This document shows positions 1-6,717 of a stretch of DNA of 35,251 nucleotides, piece by piece. A program made the translations under genes and the position numbers. Source of the stretch: CAZXDS01 sp964639525 (GTDB lineage: Bacteria > Bacteroidota > Ignavibacteria > Ignavibacteriales > Melioribacteraceae). Every line of letters begins with the position of its first letter. Positions within the stretch are counted from its first letter, which is position 1. The notes beneath the pieces are model-generated. The model was not told where the DNA came from and made no database searches. It saw only the letters and a list, made by a program, of their open reading frames with translations. The stretch covers positions 1-35,251 of the forward strand of contig CAZXDS010000009.1 of NCBI GenBank assembly GCA_964639525.1. The letters are read 5' to 3'.

Positions 1-266
1 TAATAAAATGTAGCGGCAACTTTACCGTAAAACATTTTTTCAATCATTCCTTTACCGAAAGTTGCACCGGTTGCGGACATAATTCCGTCCTGCATACATC
101 CTTGCGGATGACCGATTCCCATTTCGGAAAATACATGCATTTCGTGGTTGGGAGATTTACCTACTCCCAATTTTTCCATTGCAACTGTTCCCATTCTATA
201 ACCAATTGGCATAAAGGGGCACTTATGACCGTGAAACTCATAAGTCCATTCAGGTACTTTAAACAT
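1..266 (-). CDS. FmdE-like protein, 3' end cut off by window edge
   Basis: The first 88 residues are present and the rest lies outside the window. The N-terminus has EFHGHKCPFMPIG, and further on QGCMQDGIMSATGATFGKG. Both match the complete FmdE-family protein at 24626-25231 (FHGHKCPAMP and CFADGVQ...TGCTFGKGN). The family is named for the E subunit of formylmethanofuran dehydrogenase but is widespread in bacteria that lack that pathway, where its role is poorly defined; conserved His and Cys residues suggest metal binding. The ATG at 264-266 is preceded by GGAGG at 272-276, a strong ribosome binding site. It is the last visible gene of the arsenic operon, after a 99-nt gap. Its function in arsenic handling is unknown. 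Confidence 0.85.
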   Translation of the reverse strand, partial: MFKVPEWTYEFHGHKCPFMPIGYRMGTVAMEKLGVGKSPNHEMHVFSEMGIGHPQGCMQDGIMSATGATFGKGMIEKMFYGKVAATFY

Positions 267-365
267 AATAACCTCCATAATACGTTATTTTGGTTCATTA
301 ATTAATATCAATTCGTTCTCTTTGATCAGCGAACGGATTTTTTCTGTATAATTTTTTTTACTTAT

Positions 366-926
366 TTATTCTTCCCAGAAATACATTTGTGCTTCGAGAC
401 TAGTGGAATATTTCAACTGAATCCCTTTCATCACACCCATAAATGTTTTTTTATCTTTTGTTTTAATGTATTCGGCTATTCCTTTTTGAGCCAATAATTT
501 TGGAAGAAGAGAATTTCCTTTAAATTGCTCAATATCTTTGCTCATCACTTCTATGGCATCTGCATATTTGCCTTTAGGAATTTGAGTTTCGGCAAAACCG
601 AGCCGGAGAATAATTCTAAACTCATCAGCCGGCAAATAACCGTTGAAATTAAAATTGGACTTTCCGTTATAGTCTAAAAAGTAAAACGAAGGTGTCCAGT
701 AACCCGATAATTCTCTTCTAATACCTCTATCTTTAATCAAATCGAGTCTTAAAAGAACAAACCAATCACTCATTTCCGCTTGAACATTCTCATCGGAATA
801 AGTTTTTTCATACAATTTTTTACATCCGCCACAGCCGTCCATTTCAAATTGAAGCAATATAGGTTTGCGTAGTTTTAACGATTCTTCTTTTGCCTCTTCT
901 AAGTTTGTTAACCAATTCATAATCAT
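366..926 (-). CDS. thioredoxin-fold protein with CGGC active site
   Basis: This is a 186-residue protein with a thioredoxin-like N-terminal half. The redox motif DGCGGCKK puts cysteines near residues 32 and 35, and a cis-Pro-like TPSFYFLD lies about 50 residues further on. The C-terminal part (about 115-186) is helical and resembles the tail of DUF255-like or thioredoxin_7 proteins. No signal peptide is seen, so it is probably cytosolic. It follows acr3 by 13 nt and is probably part of the arsenic operon, where it could supply electrons to ArsC or protect thiols; that role is inferred. The start may be the second Met (ATG 918-920), since neither Met has a clear ribosome binding site. In-frame codons continue sensibly after its stop (see findings). 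Confidence 0.85.
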   Translation of the reverse strand: MIMNWLTNLEEAKEESLKLRKPILLQFEMDGCGGCKKLYEKTYSDENVQAEMSDWFVLLRLDLIKDRGIRRELSGYWTPSFYFLDYNGKSNFNFNGYLPADEFRIILRLGFAETQIPKGKYADAIEVMSKDIEQFKGNSLLPKLLAQKGIAEYIKTKDKKTFMGVMKGIQLKYSTSLEAQMYFWEE

Positions 927-939
927 ACCGCAACTAATA

Positions 940-1980
940 TTATTTTTGGAAATATTTCTTCTTGAATTTCAGTGCCACGTCAACAAGTAGAATCATCACC
1001 GGCACTTCAACAAGCGGACCAATTACGGCAGCAAATGCTTCGCCCGAATTTATTCCGAACACTGCAACTGCAACGGCAATTGCCAGTTCAAAGTTATTGC
1101 TTGCCGCAGTAAAAGATAATGTTGTCGTTTTACTGTAATCAGCGCCAAATTTTTTACTCATATAAAAAGAAACAAAGAACATTATTACAAAGTAGAGTAT
1201 CAGCGGAATTGCAATTAAAACTACATCGTAAGGTATTGAAACAATCAATTTACCTTTAAGTGAAAACATAACCACAATTGTAAAGAGCAAAGCATAGAGA
1301 GTAAGCGGACTTAATTTCGGCATAAACTTCTGCTCATACCATTCTCTTCCTTTTTGTTTTACAAGAAACAATCTTGTTAAAAATCCTGCAGCAAACGGAA
1401 TTCCGAGATAGATGGCCACGCTTTCTGCAATTTGTCCGATTGTAATATTCACCGCAAATGACTGCATTCCCAGCCAACCGGGAATAACGGTAAGGAATAC
1501 ATAAGCAAATAAAGAATAAAACAAGACCTGAAAAATTGAGTTAAACGCAACCAACCCGGCTGCGTATTCCCTATCTCCGTTTGCGAGATCATTCCATACA
1601 ATTACCATAGCAATACATCTAGCAAGTCCAATCATAATCAAGCCCGCCATATACTCGGGATAATCGTGAAGGAAAATTACCGCAAGTGCAAACATTAAAA
1701 CAGGTCCGATAATCCAATTCTGAACAAGCGATAATGTTAAAATTTTTGTATTCTTAAAAACATCGCCGAGTTCTTCGTAACGCACTTTTGCAAGCGGCGG
1801 ATACATCATTAAAATCAAACCGATTGCTATAGGAATATTTGTTGTACCGACTTGGAAAAAATTCCAGAATGCCGCTATTCCCGGATAGATAAAACCGGAA
1901 AATACTCCGATAAACATTGCAAGAAAAATCCAGAGTGTTAAAAATCTGTCAAGAAACTTTAATTTTTTTCTAATAGCCAT
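940..1980 (-). CDS. acr3: ACR3-family arsenite efflux permease
   Basis: This 346-residue integral membrane protein has about ten hydrophobic segments. It exports arsenite, As(OH)3, across the inner membrane using the proton gradient. The diagnostic motif GLARCIAMVIVWNDLA is present, with the conserved cysteine at residue 122, and the late-helix GPLVEVPV contains the conserved glutamate near residue 325. Both residues are essential in studied Acr3 proteins. Length is normal for the family. It lies downstream of arsC and the small thioredoxin-like gene but is separated from them by the GxxExxY gene and its flanking repeats. The ATG at 1978-1980 lies just beyond the repeat 1997-2121, so the transporter may be poorly linked to the ars promoter unless the repeat is read through. 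Confidence 0.95.
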   Translation of the reverse strand: MAIRKKLKFLDRFLTLWIFLAMFIGVFSGFIYPGIAAFWNFFQVGTTNIPIAIGLILMMYPPLAKVRYEELGDVFKNTKILTLSLVQNWIIGPVLMFALAVIFLHDYPEYMAGLIMIGLARCIAMVIVWNDLANGDREYAAGLVAFNSIFQVLFYSLFAYVFLTVIPGWLGMQSFAVNITIGQIAESVAIYLGIPFAAGFLTRLFLVKQKGREWYEQKFMPKLSPLTLYALLFTIVVMFSLKGKLIVSIPYDVVLIAIPLILYFVIMFFVSFYMSKKFGADYSKTTTLSFTAASNNFELAIAVAVAVFGINSGEAFAAVIGPLVEVPVMILLVDVALKFKKKYFQK

Positions 1981-1996
1981 TCTTTTGCCTCAATAT

Positions 1997-2121
1997 TACT
2001 TTGCGAACTCTGCGCCTGCTCCGCGCCCTTTGCGGTTAACAAAGCGTCCTTTCTGTGCCACGCAAATAAGCATACTTTTCTTAACCGCAAAGGGCGCCAA
2101 GTTTTCGCAAAGGTCGCGGAG
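1997..2121. repeat. Inverted repeat downstream of GxxExxY gene
   Basis: The two arms GCGCCCTTTGCGGTTAA (2023-2039) and TTAACCGCAAAGGGCGC (2081-2097) are perfect 17-bp complements with a 41-nt spacer. Outside them both arms continue as reiterated CGCAAAG/CTTTGCG and GCGGAG/CTCTGCG words. The repeat is of the same family as the one at 2523-2608, on the other side of the GxxExxY gene. The annotated GxxExxY stop is at 2123, so the repeat abuts the gene. Confidence 0.9.
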
Positions 2122-2122
2122 T

Positions 2123-2500
2123 TTATAAATTATTTACTACTCGCCTAATTCCATTCTTAAGTAATGAAACATTAAAATTTAAAAGCAATCCGAGTTTGCA
2201 GCCGGATAATTTTAAATATGTTAATATTTGTGCCAAATGCACATCATTCAATGCTTCCACTGATTTAAGTTCAATTACTACTAATTTTTCTACTAATAAA
2301 TCAATTCGATATCCAATATCCAATTTAACTTCATCATAGATTAATGGCATTGGTTTTTGTTTTTCAACAAATAGATTCATCTTTTTTAATTCATAGAATA
2401 AGCATTCTTCATAAGCGGATTCCAACAAGCCGGGTCCCAATGTTTTATGTACTTTTATTGCTGCACCAATTATTCGTTCCGATAATTCATTTTCTGTCAT
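2123..2500 (-). CDS. GxxExxY protein
   Basis: This 125-residue protein belongs to the GxxExxY family (PF13366). The naming motif is GLLESAY, with Gly24, Glu27 and Tyr30. A PD-(D/E)XK nuclease-like pattern follows: YRIDLLVEK with Asp67, then IELKS with Glu77 and Lys79. The biochemical function of the family is not established. The gene has a repeat-rich palindromic block on each side (1997-2121 and 2523-2608) and sits between the small thioredoxin-like gene and acr3, interrupting an otherwise normal arsenic operon. This suggests the gene and its repeats travel as one unit. It is intact, with no frameshift. Confidence 0.9.
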   Translation of the reverse strand: MTENELSERIIGAAIKVHKTLGPGLLESAYEECLFYELKKMNLFVEKQKPMPLIYDEVKLDIGYRIDLLVEKLVVIELKSVEALNDVHLAQILTYLKLSGCKLGLLLNFNVSLLKNGIRRVVNNL

Positions 2501-2522
2501 AATTACCTCAATTAATTATTTT

Positions 2523-2608
2523 CTCAGCGGACTTTGCGACTGCTCTGCGAACTTTGCGGTTTCGCTTTTAACCGCAGAGTCCGCTAAGCTTACGCAAAGT
2601 TCGGTGAG
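2523..2608. repeat. Inverted repeat upstream of GxxExxY gene
   Basis: The block reads CTCAGCGGACTTTGCG, then CTCTGCGAACTTTGCGG, then TTAACCGCAGAGTCCGC and ACGCAAAGTTCGG, so two near-complementary arms meet around 2560-2570. It shares the words TTAACCGCA, CTTTGCG and CTCTGCG with the block at 1997-2121. It ends at the stop codon of the thioredoxin-like gene (2610) and lies directly before the GxxExxY start. Confidence 0.85.
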
Positions 2609-2609
2609 T

Positions 2610-2852
2610 TTAGTTAAATTTTTCCAACCAATTTTTTAATGTGGATTTTACAGGAATTTTACCCTGGCTTAGAACTTTTCCGTTAACCACTAAACCCGGT
2701 GTTATCATAATTCCAAGTTCTCCGAATTCATTTACTTCGGTTACTTTTTCAATATTTGCCGGAATATTATTTTCCGTAACAACTTCATTACAAATTTTTT
2801 CCAACTTTAGGCAATTCGGACAGCCTGTACCAACTACCTTGATATTAAGCAT
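2610..2852 (-). CDS. Small thioredoxin-like protein (CPNC), arsenic operon
   Basis: This 80-residue protein has a single compact thioredoxin fold. The active site GTGCPNCLK carries Cys11 and Cys14 near the N-terminus, and ITPGLVVNGK supplies the cis-proline and the conserved NG. It matches the 'redox-active disulfide protein 2' or MTH895-like group of about 75-80 residues (thioredoxin_3 fold). The start ATG is 1 nt after the arsC stop (2854), so the two are likely translated together. The natural inference is that it reduces the Cys81-Cys88 disulfide formed by the arsenate reductase; the sequence alone does not prove this. It is cytosolic. Confidence 0.9.
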   Translation of the reverse strand: MLNIKVVGTGCPNCLKLEKICNEVVTENNIPANIEKVTEVNEFGELGIMITPGLVVNGKVLSQGKIPVKSTLKNWLEKFN

Positions 2853-2853
2853 A

Positions 2854-3282
2854 TTACTTCTCCATAATATTATTTTTATAAAACTCCCAAAACTTTTCTT
2901 TAATTTCGTCTCTTATTTTTCTAAATTCCGTTATAATTTCTTCATCCGAGCCAACGGACTCAGCAGGATCTTCAAAACCAATATGTAAACGATTCTTAAC
3001 TTTCCCTAAAAATACCGGACAAGTTTCCTTAGCATTGTCGCAAACGGTTATTACATAATCAAAAGATTCATTAATAAAACCGGAAACATTAGTCGGCCGG
3101 TTGTTACCAATATCAATTCCAACTTCATTCATAACTTGAATTGCTTTCGGATGAACTTGAACGGACGGATTTGTTCCGGCAGAATAAACTTCCAATTCTT
3201 TATCAAAAGATTTCATAAAACCTTCAGCCATCTGACTTCGGCAACTATTACCTGTACAAAGTATTAATATTTTCTTTTTCAT
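2854..3282 (-). CDS. arsC: Arsenate reductase, thioredoxin-coupled LMW-PTP type
   Basis: This 142-residue enzyme reduces arsenate to arsenite. The P-loop CTGNSCRS begins with nucleophile Cys9. The second and third redox cysteines are Cys81 and Cys88 in VCDNAKETCP, and the catalytic Asp is in FEDPAE near residue 105. The spacing matches Staphylococcus pI258 ArsC (Cys10, Cys82, Cys89, Asp105) within one residue, so it should pass its disulfide to a thioredoxin rather than to glutaredoxin. The next gene encodes a small CPNC thioredoxin-like protein, consistent with that. Its product arsenite would be exported by Acr3 or methylated by ArsM. Expression probably follows the ars promoter near 6210. 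Confidence 0.95.
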   Translation of the reverse strand: MKKKILILCTGNSCRSQMAEGFMKSFDKELEVYSAGTNPSVQVHPKAIQVMNEVGIDIGNNRPTNVSGFINESFDYVITVCDNAKETCPVFLGKVKNRLHIGFEDPAESVGSDEEIITEFRKIRDEIKEKFWEFYKNNIMEK

Positions 3283-3319
3283 TTATGCTCCCAATCAATT
3301 TTTCATTAAGTTAAAATAT

Positions 3320-4624
3320 TTAAGCATACATGGCGCCGTAAATCATTCCGCTTATCGTTGCCATTACAACAACAAGCAAAACATAAACCACAGTTTTCTG
3401 AGTTCCGATAACTTTTCTAATTACAAGCATATTCGGCAATGAAAGCGCCGGACCGGCAAGCAGTAATGCAAGTGCGGGGCCTTGTCCCATTCCATTGTGA
3501 AGCAGTCCTTGTAAAATCGGAACTTCCGTTAAAGTGGCAAAATACATAAATGCCGCAACGATTGAAGCGAAGAAATTTGAGAAAAGAGAATTTCCGCCAA
3601 CCAAAGCGCTTATCCATTCATTTGGAACAATTCCACTTCCTCCGCCGGGACGACCAAGTAGAAATCCTGCAAACAAAACTCCTGCTGCAAGTAATGGTAA
3701 AATTAGTTTTGCCAAATCCCAACTTTCACCAAGCCACTGATTCGGCTCTTCTTTTGCGAAAGATAAAATTAATGTTAAAATTACAATCGCTGCAACATAA
3801 GACACCATAGGATTATCGTCGAACACAAAACTTAGAACAGCCACTACAATAGTTCCGAGCACCACCCAAACTTTATTTAATTTCAATATAAAAATTAATG
3901 AACCGGACAACGCCAAACCGAACAATCCCGTGAGTAGCCATTTGTGTGCTGCAACAAATGCAAAAAATCCACTGTCCGTATCAGGTTTTCCCCAAGTTGC
4001 AAATATTAGAATTGCTACAAGAATAAAAAAGTGCGAGGCAGTTTGCCAAAATGGACGGTTTTCCGGAACTTCCGGCATTGCCAATTGTGCTTTTGCTTTT
4101 TCGGCTTCTTCTTTTCTGTAAATGAACGCCATTATCAGTCCAATTATAATACTGAACGAAACAGCACCGATTATTCGTGCTACTCCCAATTCCATTCCGA
4201 GAATACGCGCTGTTAAAATAATTGCAAGTATGTTTATTGCCGGACCCGAATAAAGGAAAGCAATCGCCGGTCCCAAACCCGCTCCCCTTTTGTGAATACT
4301 CGTGAACAAAGGTAAAACCGTGCATGAACAAACGGCAAGAATGGAACCGGAAACGGAAGCTACAAGATAAGCCTTCCATCTTTTTGCTTTTGCTCCAAAA
4401 TATTTTACAACAGAAGCTTGACTGATAAACACAGCAATTGTGCCGGCGATAAAAAATGCAGGGACCAAACAAAGCAGCACATGCTCATGTGCATACCATT
4501 TTGCAAGTTCCAATGCATCAAAAATTGCAGCGTCAAAATTCGCCTTGCCAAGCGGCATAAAATACGCGAATATGAAAAATCCGCTTATCCACAAAAATGA
4601 TTTGTATTGTTCTTTCCAATTCAT
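3320..4624 (-). CDS. PF03773-type permease of the ars operon
   Basis: This 434-residue polytopic membrane protein has about ten hydrophobic helices in two halves. It contains the family hallmark CSCTVLPLFTSIHKRGAG and GPAINI near residues 97-130, and a second-half counterpart (TEVPILQGLL, GPALSLPN). The family (DUF318/ArsP_1) includes organoarsenical exporters such as ArsP and metal-efflux-associated members such as SO_0444. Which substrate this one moves is not clear. The Cys pair of CSC is a plausible metal(loid)-binding site. It lies between arsR and arsC. A methylarsenite export role would fit the neighbouring arsM, but that is inference. Confidence 0.85.
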   Translation of the reverse strand: MNWKEQYKSFLWISGFFIFAYFMPLGKANFDAAIFDALELAKWYAHEHVLLCLVPAFFIAGTIAVFISQASVVKYFGAKAKRWKAYLVASVSGSILAVCSCTVLPLFTSIHKRGAGLGPAIAFLYSGPAINILAIILTARILGMELGVARIIGAVSFSIIIGLIMAFIYRKEEAEKAKAQLAMPEVPENRPFWQTASHFFILVAILIFATWGKPDTDSGFFAFVAAHKWLLTGLFGLALSGSLIFILKLNKVWVVLGTIVVAVLSFVFDDNPMVSYVAAIVILTLILSFAKEEPNQWLGESWDLAKLILPLLAAGVLFAGFLLGRPGGGSGIVPNEWISALVGGNSLFSNFFASIVAAFMYFATLTEVPILQGLLHNGMGQGPALALLLAGPALSLPNMLVIRKVIGTQKTVVYVLLVVVMATISGMIYGAMYA

Positions 4625-4679
4625 ATAATTACCTAATAATTGTATTTCGTTAAATAACGAAATGATTGTTTAAAAAATT

Positions 4680-5030
4680 TTAATTCCGGCATACCAACTG
4701 TCTATCTACATTTTTTATCTTTATTAAATCTTTTTTAATAACTTCAATATCGGAGACCCAAAAACTTAAATCGCTTAAAATTGCTTTTACTCTTTTATCG
4801 CTTGGTTTAAGATTCAGCAAATAGTTTACCCATTTGCCGTCTTTCTCTTCAATTATAAAACCGGCGTCTTTCAGAATACTTAAATGCTTTGATACCGTTG
4901 ATGTGGCGAGCTGTAGAATGTCTGTAATTTCACAAACACACAGAGATTTAACATCAAGCATCTTTAATATCCTAAGCCTGCTCGGTTCGGATAGAGCTTT
5001 AAATAATTTTGTTTTTTCTTTTAATATCAT
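4680..5030 (-). CDS. arsR: ArsR-family metalloid-responsive repressor (second copy)
   Basis: This is a 116-residue winged-helix repressor starting MILKEKTKLFKALSEPSRL. The motif SLCVCEITD places Cys31 and Cys33 in the alpha3 As(III) site typical of ArsR, and the recognition helix reads STVSKHLSIL. I chose the ATG at 5028-5030 because it gives the standard ArsR N-terminus and falls 13 nt after the arsM stop. A longer frame would need a TTG start at 5058-5060 inside arsM and would add ten residues that do not look like the family. Together with the ArsR at 5866-6183 the operon carries two different repressors. This one may sense a different species or have its own targets. Confidence 0.9.
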   Translation of the reverse strand: MILKEKTKLFKALSEPSRLRILKMLDVKSLCVCEITDILQLATSTVSKHLSILKDAGFIIEEKDGKWVNYLLNLKPSDKRVKAILSDLSFWVSDIEVIKKDLIKIKNVDRQLVCRN

Positions 5031-5043
5031 TTTATTATTTTTT

Positions 5044-5850
5044 TTAATTCTTAGCAGCAACTACAGTGATACTAAAAACACCGTACAAATTATTTTTATA
5101 ATCTTCCATACCTTGTTCTGATAACTCAAGTGTTAAAATCGAATCCGGTATTTCTATTTTTTTGCTCTTTTTAATTTCAACATTTTTGAAACCTGTTTGC
5201 TCAATTAATTTTATGTATTCTTTTTCATCTACAGCACCGGAAACACAACCGGCATACAATTCAGCCGATTCTCTTAATTCTTCACTTAATTTGCCTTTCA
5301 CAACAACATCAGATACACAAAAGTGTGCGCCCGGTTTTAGAGTTCTGTAAATTTCTGCAAATGCCTTTTCCTTATCAGGGACAAGATTCAAGACACAATT
5401 ACTGATTATTACATCAATTGAATTATCATCAATAGGCATTTTTTCAATATCTCCAAATTTGAACTCGATATTTTCATAACAGAGCTTTTCGTTATTTTTT
5501 CTTGCTTTGGTTATCATTTCATTAGTAAAATCCAATCCGATTACATTTCCTTCCTCGCCCACTAATTGCCGAGCGACAAAAACATCATTGCCCGCACCGC
5601 AGCCGAGATCAAGCACAACATCGCCTTTAGTAATATTTGCAAATTCTGTAGGAATTCCGCATCCGAGGCTCAAATCAGCGTCTGCGACATAACCGCTTAA
5701 CTTTGTGTAGTCATCATTAAATACAGAATAATCTGTCATCTCCGAAGTTCCGCAGCACGAAGTTGGACCGCAGCAGTTTTCATCTCCCTTAACAGCTATT
5801 TTTCCGTATTTATCTTTTACTATATTTTTAAGTTCATTATCAGTATTCAT
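5044..5850 (-). CDS. arsM: Arsenite S-adenosylmethionine methyltransferase
   Basis: This 268-residue enzyme methylates As(III) using S-adenosylmethionine. The N-terminus has the cysteine-rich ENCCGPTSCCGTS stretch seen in many bacterial ArsM proteins. The SAM-binding motif I is DLGCGAGND (81-89). The three catalytic cysteines fit Cys64 (SLGCGIP), Cys152 (SNCVLN) and Cys202 (AGCVSGA); the 50-residue gap between the last two equals that between Cys174 and Cys224 in Cyanidioschyzon ArsM. Products are mono- to trimethylated arsenicals. It follows the first arsR by 15 nt and is followed by the second arsR after 13 nt, so it is in the same transcript. Confidence 0.95.
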   Translation of the reverse strand: MNTDNELKNIVKDKYGKIAVKGDENCCGPTSCCGTSEMTDYSVFNDDYTKLSGYVADADLSLGCGIPTEFANITKGDVVLDLGCGAGNDVFVARQLVGEEGNVIGLDFTNEMITKARKNNEKLCYENIEFKFGDIEKMPIDDNSIDVIISNCVLNLVPDKEKAFAEIYRTLKPGAHFCVSDVVVKGKLSEELRESAELYAGCVSGAVDEKEYIKLIEQTGFKNVEIKKSKKIEIPDSILTLELSEQGMEDYKNNLYGVFSITVVAAKN

Positions 5851-5865
5851 TTTATTAATCCTTTT

Positions 5866-6183
5866 TTAACATTCGCATACTTGATTAAATAATTTATCTA
5901 ATTCGTTTTTCGCTTTTTGAAGGCTTTTGTTATTGATGCAGTAACAAACTTTGGGACCTTCAAACTCACCTTTAATTAATCCTACTCTTTTTAATTCCTT
6001 TAAATGTTGTGAAACAGTTGATTGTGACAAAGGAAGGATTTCCACTATATCGCCACACATACATACATTCATCTTTGTTAATATTTTAAGTATTTGAATA
6101 CGTGCAGGATGCGACAATGCTTTGGCTACATCAGCCAGCCAAATATCATTTTTATTAAATTCTTCTTTTTTTGAAAATGCCAT
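5866..6183 (-). CDS. arsR: ArsR-family repressor, first gene of ars operon
   Basis: This 105-residue winged-helix protein has ADVAKALSHPARIQILKIL followed by VCMCGDIVE, giving Cys41 and Cys43 in the alpha3 metal site, and QSTVSQHLKEL as recognition helix. It has further cysteine pairs at Cys80/Cys82 (VCYC) and at the C-terminal end (Cys103/Cys105, CEC), which could form or extend a metalloid site. It is the promoter-proximal gene, with TAAGGAGA at 6192-6199 as ribosome binding site nine bases before the ATG. It probably represses its own operon through the dyad at 6198-6222 until As(III) binds. It is distinct in sequence from the ArsR at 4680-5030. Confidence 0.93.
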   Translation of the reverse strand: MAFSKKEEFNKNDIWLADVAKALSHPARIQILKILTKMNVCMCGDIVEILPLSQSTVSQHLKELKRVGLIKGEFEGPKVCYCINNKSLQKAKNELDKLFNQVCEC

Positions 6184-6197
6184 TTCTCAATTCTCCT

Positions 6198-6241
6198 TAT
6201 CGTTAATCGCAAATATACGATATGTAAAAACATAAGTCAAA
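6198..6241 (-). promoter_or_regulatory. ars operon promoter with overlapping ArsR operator dyad
   Basis: On the minus strand TTTG (6238-6241) lies 20 nt upstream of TATATTTG (6210-6217). This is a full match to the Bacteroidota promoter consensus (TTTG, about 20 nt, TAnnTTTG). An inverted repeat TATCGT / ACGATA (6198-6203 and 6217-6222, 13-nt spacer) covers the -7 element and the expected start site, as expected for an autorepressed arsR promoter. Protein binding itself is inferred. Confidence 0.75.
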
Positions 6242-6388
6242 TATAATTTTATAATAACGGTTTACCACGAGATTAATGGAAGACATAAATAAATATGACA
6301 AGATATTTGCTGTTTCTTTACAAGAAAATTTACTTTAACTATTTAATGAACTTCACAATATTATTGTTTATTTGTTTCACATTTGGAG

Positions 6389-6416
6389 AACATTGAACTA
6401 CTACGTAGTTTTTTTT
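6389..6416. repeat. Hairpin unit 1, AACATTGAAC family
   Basis: AACATTGAAC leads into the stem AACTAC-TAC-GTAGTT (6396-6410), then a T run. Unit 2 at 6438-6466 has the same lead-in but a different stem. Confidence 0.75.
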
Positions 6417-6437
6417 ATATCTTTTATTTATTCTACA

Positions 6438-6466
6438 AACATTGAACCGCTATAGCGGTTCTTTTT
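6438..6466. repeat. Hairpin unit 2, AACATTGAAC family
   Basis: AACATTGAAC leads into the perfect palindrome GAACCGC-TATA-GCGGTTC (6444-6461), followed by TTTTT. Compared with unit 1 the stem pairs T-A and A-T are replaced by C-G and G-C, so pairing is kept. It looks like a terminator for rightward transcription, but no rightward gene lies upstream. Confidence 0.78.
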
Positions 6467-6717
6467 ACGAAAACAGTTCTTAAAGCAATTGAAAACCATG
6501 CATAAATGATTAGAGTTTCTGCAAAATAACTTGAATAGTATTAGCTGAAAAATAATTAAAACGACAGTATTTTTCTCCCACAGATGTCATTTCCGAATGT
6601 TTAAATCGGAAATCCATATTTATGTTGCCCGGGTTCCCAGTCAAGTTGGGAATGATAGAAGCATCTTATTTCCAGTAGATTGATTATATGTTTGACTCTA
6701 ATATTTTGTACAATTTG

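Larger units (their letters stand above)
6184..6717. other. Gene-free stretch between ars promoter and ABC-F gene
   Basis: This holds the ars promoter at its left end and two covarying hairpins (6389-6466). Near 6588-6645 are two further inverted repeats: ATTTCCGA / TCGGAAAT and TTCCCA / TGGGAA, the latter around a GTCAAGT loop. These resemble decayed genomic REP hairpins. No open frame with coding character was seen. The ABC-F gene ends at 6718 with no clear intrinsic terminator after it. Confidence 0.7.

Noticed and set aside
1997..2608. Possible CRISPR array in the short CGCAAAG/CTTTGCG repeats
   Set aside because: The words are irregularly spaced, arranged as inverted rather than direct repeats, and have no unique spacers; no cas genes are near.
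3981..4472. 163-codon frame on the minus strand in the permease gene
   Set aside because: It overlaps the well-supported permease in another frame and its composition (Cys, Ser, Phe, Asn rich) is that of an out-of-frame shadow.
5031..5060. Ten-residue N-terminal extension of the second ArsR from a TTG codon
   Set aside because: It overlaps arsM and the added residues do not match the family; the ATG at 5030 gives a standard N-terminus.
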